Assembly (NCBI GenBank): GCA_002293535.1
Contig: DBDK01000003.1
Coordinates: forward strand, 124,001-188,000
DNA: 64,000 nt
DNA from: Alistipes sp. UBA934
Lineage (GTDB): Bacteria; Bacteroidota; Bacteroidia; Bacteroidales; Rikenellaceae
Reading direction: 5' to 3'
Shown here: positions 39,770 to 48,768 of the stretch, piece by piece
Numbering within the stretch: the stretch's first letter is position 1
Layout: every line of letters starts with the position of its first letter
Translations under genes and position numbers: made by a program
Notes under the pieces: generated by a model
The model's database searches: none
What the model was told of the DNA's origin: nothing
Seen by the model: only the letters and a program-made list of their open reading frames with translations

Positions 39770-39838
39770 GGATTTGTAGCCCCTGCTTAATTTAAAAGCG
39801 ATAGATTCTTAACAGGTTTTTATAGGATCTATAAGTTT

Positions 39839-40696
39839 TTACGTGTGAAAAGCCCCGCTACGACACTCGAAGAAGGGATTGAGAAGCGACTCCTTGTTGT
39901 AGGAGAATTTAGAGAGGTCGGGAAGAGATTTGGTGGTCCCGCCAGTGTCGGAAAGGATGATCTCGCCGGCGGCAGTGTCCCACTCGTAAGTGGGAGAAGT
40001 ACGGACGTAATAGTCGATGTCGCCCTCCGCTAAGAGGCAAAACTTATAAGAACTACCCTGCTCGACAACAACGGCATCCGGAAACTGAGCGCGGAGACGA
40101 TCTACATACTCCTGGGTCTGGGCGTTCTTGTGAGATCGGCTAACGGCGATACGAAGAGGGGAGTTGGGCTCCTTGCGAAGAGGAAGTTCGGCAGCGCCCG
40201 CGAAAACCTCCTGATAAGTGAACTCGGCCGACGGGTCGGGAGCAACATTATTCTTAACGAACGACCCGTGGCCCTTTTCGCAAACGTAAATCTTATTGAA
40301 ATAAGGAACAAAGATGATTCCGACGACAGGGCGGTTATTGACTACGAGAGCGATATTTACGGTGAATTCGTTGTTACCCTTGATAAATTCCTTGGTACCG
40401 TCGAGCGGGTCTACCAACCAAAACATATCCCAATCACGCCGCTCATCGAACCGCATCTCACGCCCCTCCTCGCTAAGAAGCGGAACGTGGGTCGATCCTA
40501 AATATTCTTTAATTACGGCGTGAGCCCGCTTGTCGGCCTCGGTGATGGGAGTCTGGTCGCGCTTAAGGTCGATATCATAGCCGTCCTTACGGCGGTAAAT
40601 CTCCAAAATGGCCGCACCGGCACGCAGAGCAGCGTTATATGCCTTGGGCACAAGGTACTCCCTCTGAGCCGCGTTGAGATACTTTCCATCTTCCAT
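39839..40696 (-). CDS. cysQ: 3'(2'),5'-bisphosphate nucleotidase (CysQ-like)
   Basis: 285 residues from the ATG at 40696. The inositol-monophosphatase fold, with metal motifs ITEADKRAH, WLVDPLDGTKEF and YEWDTAAGEIIL. It hydrolyses PAP or PAPS in sulfate assimilation. The 47 extra upstream codons cover the promoter. It faces the array from the right. Confidence 0.92.
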   Translation of the reverse strand: MEDGKYLNAAQREYLVPKAYNAALRAGAAILEIYRRKDGYDIDLKRDQTPITEADKRAHAVIKEYLGSTHVPLLSEEGREMRFDERRDWDMFWLVDPLDGTKEFIKGNNEFTVNIALVVNNRPVVGIIFVPYFNKIYVCEKGHGSFVKNNVAPDPSAEFTYQEVFAGAAELPLRKEPNSPLRIAVSRSHKNAQTQEYVDRLRAQFPDAVVVEQGSSYKFCLLAEGDIDYYVRTSPTYEWDTAAGEIILSDTGGTTKSLPDLSKFSYNKESLLNPFFECRSGAFHT

Positions 40697-40701
40697 AGCC
40701 T

Positions 40702-40709
40702 CAAATTTA
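40702..40709 (-). promoter_or_regulatory. cysQ promoter -7 box
   Basis: TAAATTTG on the minus strand, 6 nt before the ATG. Confidence 0.5.
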
Positions 40710-40717
40710 TAAAAAAT

Positions 40718-40748
40718 TTTGGAAATAACAAAAAAAGACTTACATTTG
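40718..40748 (+). promoter_or_regulatory. rplU-rpmA-dxs promoter
   Basis: TACATTTG (40741-40748) and TTTG (40718-40721) are 19 bp apart, 20 nt before the rplU ATG. Confidence 0.75.
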
Positions 40749-40768
40749 CAGCCCAAATTGTACGATAA

Positions 40769-41080
40769 ATGTACGTAATAGTAGAAATAGCAGGTCAGCA
40801 ATTTAAAGCTGAGAAGGGTCGCAAGCTCTATGTTCACCGTCTTTCAGAGGCCGAAGGTGCCTCGGTGAGCTTCGACCGGGTGCTGCTAACGGATAACGAC
40901 GGTCAGGTCAAGGTAGGCGCACCTGTTGTAAAAGGAGCCTCGGTGAACGCTAAAGTGATTAAACACCTAAAGGATGACAAAGTCCTCGTGTTTAAGAAGA
41001 GAAGAAGGAAGGGTTACCAGAAACTGAATGGTCACAGGCAGTGTCTGACCCAAATCGAAATCGAAAGTATTACCGCTTAA
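40769..41080 (+). CDS. rplU: 50S ribosomal protein L21
   Basis: 103 residues, starting [17 protein letters not shown] with [15 protein letters not shown] near the end, both typical of L21. It binds 23S rRNA. Operon partner of rpmA (18-nt gap). Confidence 0.98.
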   Translation: MYVIVEIAGQQFKAEKGRKLYVHRLSEAEGASVSFDRVLLTDNDGQVKVGAPVVKGASVNAKVIKHLKDDKVLVFKKRRRKGYQKLNGHRQCLTQIEIESITA

Positions 41081-41098
41081 AGAAGGAGGACAAGGAAA

Positions 41099-41359
41099 AT
41101 GGCACACAAAAAAGGTGTAGGTTCATCGAAGAACGGCCGCGAATCTGAAAGCAAGCGGTTGGGAGTGAAGCTGTTCGGCGGCCAGTTCGCCAAAGCGGGC
41201 AACATCATAGTTCGCCAAAGGGGAACAACTCACAACCCCGGCGAAAACGTCGGAATGGGAAAAGACCACACTCTGTTCGCATTGGTGGACGGAACAGTGG
41301 GCTTCGTCAAAAAAAGGGAGGGCAAATCCTATGTCAGTGTCGCCCCCCTCGCCGAATAA
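41099..41359 (+). CDS. rpmA: 50S ribosomal protein L27
   Basis: 86 residues: [37 protein letters not shown], and [11 protein letters not shown]. No N-terminal cleavage extension. An AGGAGG-like site (AAGGAGGACAAGG) sits upstream, unusual for Bacteroidota. Its last 29 nt overlap dxs. Confidence 0.98.
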   Translation: MAHKKGVGSSKNGRESESKRLGVKLFGGQFAKAGNIIVRQRGTTHNPGENVGMGKDHTLFALVDGTVGFVKKREGKSYVSVAPLAE

Positions 41360-43391
41360 CTACGAATATCTTTATCGGGTAAACTCGCCAGAGGAGCTTA
41401 AGAAGCTGTCTCTCGGCGAGTTGCCTGCATATTGCGAGGAGGTGAGGAGATTCATTATCGAGAACCTTGCGCAAACTCCGGGCCACTTGGCGAGCAGTCT
41501 GGGGGCGGTGGAGCTTACGGTCGCATTGCACTATGTGTATGAAGCGCCACAGGACAAGATAATCTGGGATGTCGGTCATCAGGCATATACACACAAAATC
41601 ATAACGGGACGGCGAGACGATTTTCACACGCTGAGAAAGGCTGGAGGAATTGCCGGGTTTCCAAGGCCGAGCGAGAGCGAATATGACGCATTCACAGCCG
41701 GTCACGCATCCAATTCGATATCGGCGGCTCTGGGATTCTCGACCGCAAACAAGCTGAGAGGCCGACCGGAGCACGTGGTGGCGGTGATTGGAGACGGAGC
41801 GATGTCGGGAGGACTGGCATTCGAGGGACTGAATAACGCGGGAGTGAGCAAAAGCGACCTGCTGGTGATCCTCAACGACAACAGAATCTCCATTGACAAA
41901 GGAGCCGGAGCGCTGAAAGAGTATCTGGTGGGAATAACGACCTCGCGGAAATATAATTTGTTCAAGACGAGGGTGTGGAACCGTTTTCCGCCGGGCTCGG
42001 CTATACACAACTTCCTGAAAAAGACCGCGAACGCGATCAAGCACGGCATCCTGTTACAGAGTAACCTGTTCGAGAGTTTCGGCTTCAGGTATTTCGGGCC
42101 GGTGGATGGGCACGACGTGATTTCGTTGGTAAAAGTATTACGCGACCTGCGCGAAATCGGCGGCCCCAAACTACTCCACACGATGACAATTAAAGGTCGT
42201 GGATATGAACCGGCCGAACACGACCAACCTACCTGGCACGCGCCGGGGCGATTCGATGTGGAGACGGGGGAGAGGGCCGCTGAGAGTGGTGCAGATGCGA
42301 GACAAGGCAAGGGGGTGCGACGATGGGATCGGGTTTTCGGGGAGACGCTTCTTGAGTTGGCGCGAAAGGACGAGCGCATTGTGGCGATCACGCCCGCTAT
42401 GGTTTCGGGATCGGGGCTGGGTGAGATGATGAAAGAAATGCCGACGAGAGTGTTCGACGTGGGGATTGCAGAAGCGCACGCGGTAACGTTTGCAGCGGGA
42501 TTGGCCGCAGGACAGGCGACAATAGGAATGCCCGCGGCGAGCAGAGCTACGCAGAAAGATGCGCAAATCGTGCCTTTTTGTGTGATTTACTCCTCTTTTT
42601 TGCAGCGAGCTTACGACAATATAATTCACGATGTGGCTATCGAGGGTTTGGGAGTAGTGCTGTGCATCGATAGAGGGGGTTTAGTGGGAGAAGACGGGAC
42701 GACGCATCAGGGTGTTTTCGACTTGGCGGCACTATTACCGGTACCGGGATTGGTTATAGCCTCGCCGATGGATGAGCAGCAGATGCGAAACCTGATGTAC
42801 ACAGCATCGAAAGCCGGACGGCCATTTGTGATAAGATATCCCAGAGGAGCGGTGCCGGGTCGGAACGCCGACGGCGAGTCGAGCTACGCAGAACACGGAG
42901 GATTTGAGAAGGTCGAGATCGGGCGGGGAAGGAAACTAACGACCGAGCAACGACCACTGGAAGAAGGAGACTCTCACCGCGAGGGAGGTCGAAATGTTGC
43001 GCTGTTGAGTTTCGGGCCGGTGGGATGGGCGGCGGCGGAAGCGGCCCAGCGAGCTCAAGCAAAAGGGGTGTCGGTGGCGCACTATGACCTGCGATTCGCA
43101 AAACCCCTGGACGAAGAGCTGCTACACGAAGTGGGAGCGCGATTCGGAAGTGCTGAAGATGGACGACCGCAAGGCCACGTGATCACAATAGAAGACGGGG
43201 TGGTGTGTGGCGGAGTGGGCAGTGCGGTGGAAGATTTCTTTGCGCGCAATGGCTATCGGCTGAACCTCATCAAGTTAGGCGTGGGAGATGAGTTCGTACC
43301 ACATAGTAAAGTTTCAGAACAGCACGCAATGTGTCGGCTCGACGCCGATGGAATTCTCGCCGCAATTCTTAATTGCCCAACTCGAAGCTGA
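41331..43391 (+). CDS. dxs: 1-deoxy-D-xylulose-5-phosphate synthase, with two repeat-derived insertions
   Basis: 686 residues against about 630 usual. It condenses pyruvate and glyceraldehyde-3-phosphate, starting the MEP isoprenoid pathway. [34 protein letters not shown] (thiamine-diphosphate/Mg site) and [11 protein letters not shown] are intact. Residues 398-409 ([12 protein letters not shown]) and 510-521 ([12 protein letters not shown]) are two NADG elements read in different frames; the rest of the excess is low-complexity Arg/Gly/Glu linkers. The ATG lies inside rpmA. The stop overlaps the convergent lipoprotein gene by 23 nt. Confidence 0.95.
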   Translation: MSVSPPSPNNYEYLYRVNSPEELKKLSLGELPAYCEEVRRFIIENLAQTPGHLASSLGAVELTVALHYVYEAPQDKIIWDVGHQAYTHKIITGRRDDFHTLRKAGGIAGFPRPSESEYDAFTAGHASNSISAALGFSTANKLRGRPEHVVAVIGDGAMSGGLAFEGLNNAGVSKSDLLVILNDNRISIDKGAGALKEYLVGITTSRKYNLFKTRVWNRFPPGSAIHNFLKKTANAIKHGILLQSNLFESFGFRYFGPVDGHDVISLVKVLRDLREIGGPKLLHTMTIKGRGYEPAEHDQPTWHAPGRFDVETGERAAESGADARQGKGVRRWDRVFGETLLELARKDERIVAITPAMVSGSGLGEMMKEMPTRVFDVGIAEAHAVTFAAGLAAGQATIGMPAASRATQKDAQIVPFCVIYSSFLQRAYDNIIHDVAIEGLGVVLCIDRGGLVGEDGTTHQGVFDLAALLPVPGLVIASPMDEQQMRNLMYTASKAGRPFVIRYPRGAVPGRNADGESSYAEHGGFEKVEIGRGRKLTTEQRPLEEGDSHREGGRNVALLSFGPVGWAAAEAAQRAQAKGVSVAHYDLRFAKPLDEELLHEVGARFGSAEDGRPQGHVITIEDGVVCGGVGSAVEDFFARNGYRLNLIKLGVGDEFVPHSKVSEQHAMCRLDADGILAAILNCPTRS
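42522..42557 (+). repeat. NADG element inside dxs, first copy (frame 2)
   Basis: ATAGGAATGCCCGCGGCGAG then CAGAGCTACGCAGAAA, encoding [12 protein letters not shown] against the consensus VGTPTANRATQN; about 26 of 36 bases match the second copy. Confidence 0.75.
42858..42894 (+). repeat. NADG element inside dxs, second copy (frame 1)
   Basis: GGTCGGAACGCCGACGGCGA then GTCGAGCTACGCAGAAC, encoding [12 protein letters not shown]; close to the consensus. Confidence 0.92.
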
Positions 43392-43719
43392 ATCCGCGAT
43401 TACGCATACGACCGAATCCGAACCCGTCACGAGAGTTGCGAGAGTCGATCTTATATAACCGTTCATTACGATCGAAGTAAAACAGCTTGGCTCCGGAAAC
43501 ATAGCGATGGTCGTTGTAGGAGCTGTATTCGTCGATCCGATAAACAATCCCCTCGGCGGTCATACTCTCCAACTCGGCCTGCGAACCCGCAAGGCGCTGG
43601 AAATCCCTAATCGACATACCCAACCGGGCCTTACCGGCAATGCCCGATGCCGTCATAAAGGTGCCGGAGCAACCGGAGAGCGTGAGTGCGACCAAAATCA
43701 AAAAAAATAATCTCTTCAT
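43369..43719 (-). CDS. Small lipoprotein of unknown function
   Basis: 116 residues from the ATG at 43719. A signal peptide ends in a lipobox LSGCSG (Cys near residue 16). The mature part has GKARLGMSIRDFQRLAG, reminiscent of small outer-membrane SmpA/BamE-like lipoproteins, but this is not certain. An in-frame ATG at 43740 lies inside an NADG half-element and would add seven residues. It converges on dxs with 23-nt overlap. Confidence 0.7.
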   Translation of the reverse strand: MKRLFFLILVALTLSGCSGTFMTASGIAGKARLGMSIRDFQRLAGSQAELESMTAEGIVYRIDEYSSYNDHRYVSGAKLFYFDRNERLYKIDSRNSRDGFGFGRMRNRGFSFELGN

Positions 43720-43728
43720 AGCAATAGT

Positions 43729-43752
43729 TTTAATCGCCATCGGCGTTCCGAC
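43729..43752 (-). repeat. NADG half-element after murA
   Basis: Minus-strand GTCGGAACGCCGATGGCGAT then TAAAA, starting at the base after the murA stop codon. Confidence 0.75.
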
Positions 43753-45057
43753 TCATAAACGTTTGATCTTAGCACCAATGGCGTTCAGACGACCGTCGAT
43801 GTTCTGGTAACCGCGGTCGATCTGTTCGATATTTTGAATTATACTCGTACCCTCCGCCGAGAGTGCTGCAATGAGAAGAGCCACGCCTGCACGAATATCC
43901 GGAGAAGTCATCTGTGTGGCTCTGAGGCGAATACTATGGTCGTGGCCGATAACCGTCGCACGATGGGGATCGCAAAGGATGATCTGAGCCCCCATATCTA
44001 TGAGCTTATCTACGAAAAACAGGCGGCTCTCGAACATCTTCTGGTGAATGAGAACAGAACCGCGAGCTTGGGTGGCAACGACCAAAAAAACGCTCAACAG
44101 GTCTGGCGTCAGGCCCGGCCACGGAGCGTCGGCGATCGTCATAATGGAACCGTCGATGAACGACTCGATACAGTAGTGCTCCTGACGCGGAACAAGGATG
44201 TCGTCACCGCGCTGCTCGAAATGGATGCCCATACGTGCAAACTGCTGGGGAATGATCCCAAGCTGATCGAAGCCGACATCCTTGATGGTGATCTCGGAGC
44301 GCGTCATAGCCGCCATACCGATGAACGAACCAACCTCGATCATATCGGGCAGAAGTTTGTGATCGGTGCCACCGAGCTCCTCTACCCCCTCGATGGTGAG
44401 CAGGTTCGAGGCGATGCCGGAAATACGAGCGCCCATACGGTTGAGCATCTTGCAGAGCTGTTGGAGGTAAGGCTCGCAGGCGGCATTGTAGATCGTCGTG
44501 AAACCCTTGGCCATTACTGCTGCCATCACGATGTTAGCCGTGCCGGTGACGGAAGCCTCGTCGAGCAGCATATAAGTACCCCGAAGGTTGCGCGCCTCGA
44601 CGGTGAAAAAATCGTCCCCCGCGTCGAAATCGAAAGTGGCGCCGAGTTTCTGAAAACCGATGAAGTGAGTGTCCAACCGCCGGCGACCGATCTTGTCACC
44701 ACCTGGTTTGGGAAGGTGGCCGACACCAAAGCGAGCCAACAGCGGCCCGACAATCATAACCGACCCTCGAAGACGAGTCGCACGCTGGCGGAAATCCTCG
44801 GTTTTCATATATTCGAGATCTATATCGGCAGCGCGGAACGACCAACGCCCCTCGCCGAGGTTCTCCACCTCGACGCCAAGGCACTGTAAAAGCTCTATCA
44901 GTTGAACCACATCGACGATCTGGGGGATACCGGAAATAGTCACCTTTTGGGCCGTCAGCAGCGTGGCACAAATAACCTGAAGAGCCTCGTTCTTAGCACC
45001 CTGCGCTACCACCTCGCCTTTCATCGGGAGACCCCCTGTAACTTCAAAAACAGCCAT
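43753..45057 (-). CDS. murA: UDP-N-acetylglucosamine 1-carboxyvinyltransferase
   Basis: 434 residues. First committed step of peptidoglycan synthesis: PEP transfer to UDP-GlcNAc. GAKNEALQVICATLLT at the N-terminus and RATRLRGSVMIVGPLLARFG are characteristic. The usual Cys of the catalytic loop appears replaced: the region around GGDKIGRRRLDTHFIGFQKLG is present, with no Cys in the GRRR-to-GFQ segment, so the active-site loop should be checked. Promoter at 45075-45082. Confidence 0.94.
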   Translation of the reverse strand: MAVFEVTGGLPMKGEVVAQGAKNEALQVICATLLTAQKVTISGIPQIVDVVQLIELLQCLGVEVENLGEGRWSFRAADIDLEYMKTEDFRQRATRLRGSVMIVGPLLARFGVGHLPKPGGDKIGRRRLDTHFIGFQKLGATFDFDAGDDFFTVEARNLRGTYMLLDEASVTGTANIVMAAVMAKGFTTIYNAACEPYLQQLCKMLNRMGARISGIASNLLTIEGVEELGGTDHKLLPDMIEVGSFIGMAAMTRSEITIKDVGFDQLGIIPQQFARMGIHFEQRGDDILVPRQEHYCIESFIDGSIMTIADAPWPGLTPDLLSVFLVVATQARGSVLIHQKMFESRLFFVDKLIDMGAQIILCDPHRATVIGHDHSIRLRATQMTSPDIRAGVALLIAALSAEGTSIIQNIEQIDRGYQNIDGRLNAIGAKIKRL

Positions 45058-45070
45058 CGTGGGAAAATTT

Positions 45071-45102
45071 TTTGTAAAGATAATAATTTTTCTTTACATT
45101 TG
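45071..45102 (+). promoter_or_regulatory. tRNA-Met promoter
   Basis: TACATTTG (45095-45102) with TTTG (45071-45074) 20 bp upstream, 34 nt before the tRNA. Confidence 0.65.
45075..45082 (-). promoter_or_regulatory. murA promoter -7 box
   Basis: TATCTTTA on the minus strand, 18 nt before the murA ATG. Confidence 0.45.
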
Positions 45103-45135
45103 TCGCCTCGATTCGCGCAGCGAATAGGGGATTAT

Positions 45136-45209
45136 GGCGGGTTAGCTCAGCTGGTTAGAGCGTATGATTCATAATCATAAGGTCCGGGGTTCAAGTCCCC
45201 GACCCGCTA
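45136..45209 (+). tRNA. tRNA-Met (CAT)
   Basis: 74 nt folding as a cloverleaf: acceptor GGCGGGT/ACCCGCT, D arm with AGCTCAGCTGGTTAGAGC, anticodon stem TATGA/TCATA with loop TTCATAA (anticodon CAT at 45170-45172), and T arm CGGGG-TTCAAGT-CCCCG. CCA is not encoded. Elongator Met is preferred; an Ile-CAT tRNA would share the anticodon. Confidence 0.95.
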
Positions 45210-45210
45210 C

Positions 45211-45248
45211 AAGGGGCCACGGCATTTTTGTCGGGGCTCTTTTTTTAT
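45211..45248 (+). terminator. Terminator after tRNA-Met
   Basis: GGGGCCACG and CGGGGCTC arms (one mismatch) around GCATTTTTGT, followed by seven T. Confidence 0.6.
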
Positions 45249-45256
45249 TATCTTTG
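45249..45256 (+). promoter_or_regulatory. Hexuronate-operon promoter -7 box
   Basis: TATCTTTG, 17 nt before the DUF362 ATG, directly after the tRNA terminator. Confidence 0.6.
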
Positions 45257-45273
45257 CGAAAATTCACATCCCT

Positions 45274-46527
45274 ATGAAGACAACCTTTTTAACCATCGCG
45301 GCCATAGTTGTCGCAACGGCGCTGAGTGCGCAAGAGAAACCCAAAATGATGTTACCGCCACTGACGCCGCAGGGCGAGGGAGTGGGGATCAATCCGGGAC
45401 GAGTGGTGTGGACGCACGCCCAAGGTGCAATTAACTGGGACAAAAACGCCTCCGAAGAGTGGTACGCGGACCAATGGGTGGATCCGGCCAAATGTGACTG
45501 GCTGATGGAAGCGGCGCTTGTGAACCTGACGGGAAAAGATACGGTGACCGAGAGCTGGAAAGCCTTGTTCAGCAGTTTCAACGAGCGCAAAGGGAAGGGA
45601 CGTGAAGGCTACAGGACAGGTGAGAAGATCGCCATTAAGGTAAATCAAAATAACACCTACTCGAAAGACAACGAAGCAGAACTGAACGCCTCACCGCAAA
45701 TGGTGCTCTCGCTGCTGCATACGCTGGTGAGGGACGTGGGAATACCGCAGGAGATGATCTCGGTGGTAGAGCCCAGCCGACATATAACCGATGCGCTATA
45801 CGATAAGTGTCACGAGTTCTATCCGAAAGTGCGTTTTGTGGATCAAGAAGGAGGACAGGGAAGAATTGCAGCTACCTATGTTGCAGATGCGATACCATAC
45901 AGTGTCGATAATGGAAACCTGGCAAGAGGGCTTTCGACGGACGTGATCGAAGCCGATTATCTGATAGATATGGCCTTGTTGAAAGGTCACGTGGGGCAAG
46001 GAGTGACGCTGTGTGCAAAGAACTGGTACGGGGTGACGAGCATAGACAAAGACTGGCGCAAAAACGCACACAACAACTTCGACCAAGACCGCAACGGCAA
46101 GCCCAAATATATGACATTTGTCGATTTTATGGCCCATAAACACCTGGGAGCCAAGACGGTCCTGTTCCTTGTGGACGGGCTTCTGGGATCGCAATTCGTG
46201 AGCGGGCCGGCAACAGGAATGTGGAAGTCAGAACCGTTCAAGGGTGCGTGGCCGAACAGTCTGCTGGCATCACAAGACGGAGTAGCGATAGACTCGGTCG
46301 GATTCGATATGCTGGTGGCGGAGTATGGTTCGACGCTACCCGATATCAACTATGGAGATGCATATCTGGTTGAAGCAGCGAACGTGGGAAACGCGCCTTC
46401 GGGAACTGTGTATGATCCTGAACGCGACGGGACTCCTGTCACTGGCTCGCTGGGAGTGGTCGAACACTGGAACGACGAGCACAAATATTCGGGCAAAGGA
46501 ATCGAATTAATATACGTGGCGCAGTGA
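45274..46527 (+). CDS. Secreted DUF362-domain protein
   Basis: 417 residues. Signal peptide 1-19 (MKTTFLTIAAIVVATALSA). The DUF362 domain follows, with IAIKVNQNNTY, IPQEMISVVEPSRH, ADYLIDMALLKGHVGQGVTLCAKNW and FLVDGLLGSQF. DUF362 proteins have no settled activity. As first gene of the uronate operon, overlapping the next frame, it may act on pectin-derived material outside the inner membrane. Confidence 0.85.
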   Translation: MKTTFLTIAAIVVATALSAQEKPKMMLPPLTPQGEGVGINPGRVVWTHAQGAINWDKNASEEWYADQWVDPAKCDWLMEAALVNLTGKDTVTESWKALFSSFNERKGKGREGYRTGEKIAIKVNQNNTYSKDNEAELNASPQMVLSLLHTLVRDVGIPQEMISVVEPSRHITDALYDKCHEFYPKVRFVDQEGGQGRIAATYVADAIPYSVDNGNLARGLSTDVIEADYLIDMALLKGHVGQGVTLCAKNWYGVTSIDKDWRKNAHNNFDQDRNGKPKYMTFVDFMAHKHLGAKTVLFLVDGLLGSQFVSGPATGMWKSEPFKGAWPNSLLASQDGVAIDSVGFDMLVAEYGSTLPDINYGDAYLVEAANVGNAPSGTVYDPERDGTPVTGSLGVVEHWNDEHKYSGKGIELIYVAQ

Positions 46528-46535
46528 GGCAGTTT

Positions 46536-47927
46536 ATGGATCGCGATTTTGTGCTGGAGACCGACACCGCGCGCCGACTTTATCACGAACACGCAGAGGG
46601 GCTACCCATAATAGACTATCACTGTCATCTCGATCCGGCAATGATCGCGCGCGACCACCGATTCGACAACCTGACCGAACTGTGGCTATCGGGAGACCAC
46701 TACAAGTGGAGAGCGATGCGCTCCAACGGGATAGACGAGAGGTTCATAACGGGCAACGCGAGCGACTGGGAGAAATTCGAGAAGTGGGCAGAAACGGTGC
46801 CCTACACGATGCGCAACCCGCTCTATCACTGGACACATCTGGAACTGAGGACGGCATTCGGGGTGGAAAAATTGTTGAGTCCGGCTACAGCGAGGGAGAT
46901 TTATGACGAGTGCACTGAGAAGCTGCGTTCGCCGGAATATTCGGCGCGAGGACTGATGAAGCGATATAGTGTCGAGGTGGTATGCACAACGGACGATCCG
47001 GCAGACTCGCTGGAGCATCACAAGGCGTTGAGAGAAGACGGTTTCGAGATAAAGGTGCTGCCAACCTGGAGACCCGACAAAGCGATGGCGGTGGAAAACC
47101 CGGAGAACTATCGCGCCTACATTGAGAGACTCGGAGAGGTTGCGGGAGTGTCTATCGGGCGATTTGCGGACCTGCTTGAAGCTCTGGGACGGCGTCACGA
47201 CTATTTTGCAGAACAGGGGTGTCTGCTTTCCGATCACGGGACGGAAGGATTTTATGCCGAAGAGTTTACGGACGCGGAAGTGGAGGCCATTTTCGCGAAA
47301 GTGATGAGTGGGAAGGCGCTGACGGAAGAGGAGATTGCAAAGTTCCGGTCGGCGATGATGTATCACGGAGCGCTGATGGATCACGCAAAGGGATGGGTGC
47401 AACAGTTTCACTACGGAGCACAGAGAAATAACAACACGCGGCGGTTTCGCGCGCTGGGCCCGGATACAGGGTTCGACTCGATAGGGGACGAATTAGTGGC
47501 AAGAAATATGGCGCGGTTTTTCGACAATCTGGATGAGAAGGACAGGCTGGCAAAGACAATAATCTATAACCTCAACGCGCGCGATAATGACTTGGTTGCC
47601 ACGATGATAGGAAACTTCCAACAAGGCCCGACGGCGGGGAAAATGCAGATGGGGTCGGGATGGTGGTTCCTCGACCAGAAAAGCGGGATGGAAGCCCAGA
47701 TGAACTCCCTGTCGAATCTGGGGCTGTTGAGCAGATTTGTGGGAATGCTGACCGACTCGCGAAGCTTTGTGAGCTATCCCAGACACGAATATTTTCGCCG
47801 TATACTGTGCAATTTATTGGGTGACGACATCGAGCGAGGGTTGCTGCCCGCCTCGGAAATCGAATTTATCGGAGGCCTTGTGGAAGGGATAAGCTACAAA
47901 AATGCAAAGACATATTTCGGACTATGA
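46536..47927 (+). CDS. uxaC: Glucuronate/galacturonate isomerase
   Basis: 463 residues from the ATG at 46536. Converts D-glucuronate to fructuronate or galacturonate to tagaturonate. DYHCHLDP is the amidohydrolase metal motif; WTHLELRTAFG, CTTDDPADSLEHH and LSDHGTE are UxaC signatures. The GTG at 46524 is the stop region of DUF362 and is rejected. Overlaps kduI by ATGA. Confidence 0.96.
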   Translation: MDRDFVLETDTARRLYHEHAEGLPIIDYHCHLDPAMIARDHRFDNLTELWLSGDHYKWRAMRSNGIDERFITGNASDWEKFEKWAETVPYTMRNPLYHWTHLELRTAFGVEKLLSPATAREIYDECTEKLRSPEYSARGLMKRYSVEVVCTTDDPADSLEHHKALREDGFEIKVLPTWRPDKAMAVENPENYRAYIERLGEVAGVSIGRFADLLEALGRRHDYFAEQGCLLSDHGTEGFYAEEFTDAEVEAIFAKVMSGKALTEEEIAKFRSAMMYHGALMDHAKGWVQQFHYGAQRNNNTRRFRALGPDTGFDSIGDELVARNMARFFDNLDEKDRLAKTIIYNLNARDNDLVATMIGNFQQGPTAGKMQMGSGWWFLDQKSGMEAQMNSLSNLGLLSRFVGMLTDSRSFVSYPRHEYFRRILCNLLGDDIERGLLPASEIEFIGGLVEGISYKNAKTYFGL

Positions 47928-48766
47928 AACAGACGATAGAAGAACGTTGGGGATCGCACCCTGACGACGTAAAACACTACGACACAGAACACCTTAGACG
48001 GGAATTTTTGATTGAAAAGCTGTTTGCACCGGGAGAAATACTAATGACCTACACCCACAACGACAGATTGATAGTGGGCGGAGCGATGCCTGCGGGAGAG
48101 GAGCTGAAACTGGAGGCACCGGAGCTGATAAAGAGCGAATATTTCTGCGAACGAAGGGAGATGGGTGTGGTGTGCATCGAGGGCAAAGGGATACTCAAGG
48201 TCGATGGAGCAGAGTTCGAGATGGGTTATAAAGACGCTGTTTACGTGGGTAGAGGAGCAAAAGAGGTGGTGTTTCGGAATGCTTCTTCTGCGGCACCGGC
48301 CAAGTTCTATTTCGCATCGGCACCAGCGCACAAAGAGTACCCGACGGCGCAAATCACCGCAACAATGCGTCGTACGAGAGAGTTGGGCTCGCCGGAAACG
48401 AGCAACGCGAGGACACTAAACCAACTAATTCTGAATGAGATAGTTCCTTGTTGCCAACTACAGATGGGGCTGACGGAACTGCACACGGGAAGCGTGTGGA
48501 ATACGATGCCGCCACATACCCACTCGCGACGGATGGAAGCCTATTTCTACTTCAAAGTGCCGGAAAATCAGGCCGTGTGTCACTTTATGGGCCAACCGCA
48601 GCAGACGCGCCACATATTTATGGGCAACGAGCAAGCGGTAATCTCCCCCTCGTGGTCGATACATTCGGCGGCGGGAACTAGCAATTACACTTTCATCTGG
48701 GCGATGTGCGGGGAAAACCTCGATTACGACGATATGGACAGCTTTACTGCAGATAAACTAAAGTAA
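47924..48766 (+). CDS. kduI: 5-dehydro-4-deoxy-D-glucuronate isomerase
   Basis: 280 residues. Isomerises 5-keto-4-deoxyuronate, from unsaturated pectin or glycosaminoglycan fragments, to 2,5-diketo-3-deoxygluconate. The cupin metal site PPHTHSRRMEAYFYF supplies two His and Glu, and ISPSWSIHSAAGTSNY the third His. Two nt before the DUF4861 gene. Confidence 0.96.
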   Translation: MKQTIEERWGSHPDDVKHYDTEHLRREFLIEKLFAPGEILMTYTHNDRLIVGGAMPAGEELKLEAPELIKSEYFCERREMGVVCIEGKGILKVDGAEFEMGYKDAVYVGRGAKEVVFRNASSAAPAKFYFASAPAHKEYPTAQITATMRRTRELGSPETSNARTLNQLILNEIVPCCQLQMGLTELHTGSVWNTMPPHTHSRRMEAYFYFKVPENQAVCHFMGQPQQTRHIFMGNEQAVISPSWSIHSAAGTSNYTFIWAMCGENLDYDDMDSFTADKLK

Positions 48767-48768
48767 AT

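Larger units (their letters stand above)
39356..39787 (+). repeat. Array module 4 (AGCAGGG...CCCTGCT)
   Basis: Brackets at 39356-39362 and 39781-39787. Hairpin A is re-paired: TCCCGGCGA (39377-39385) and TCGCGGGGA (39392-39400). An NADG core is at 39428-39475, with a worn second copy at about 39505-39548, then cassette G. It is the right edge of the array. Confidence 0.75.

Noticed and set aside
36838..39787. Integron gene-cassette array
   Set aside because: Cassettes and repeats suggested attC sites, but no GTTRRRY core or paired attC arms are present and no integrase is encoded.
36838..39787. CRISPR array
   Set aside because: Repeats are long, diverse and unevenly spaced, with coding content; there are no Cas genes.
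36838..39787. Complete diversity-generating retroelement
   Set aside because: Cassettes look like DGR variable regions, but no reverse transcriptase, Avd-like gene or clear template repeat lies in the window.
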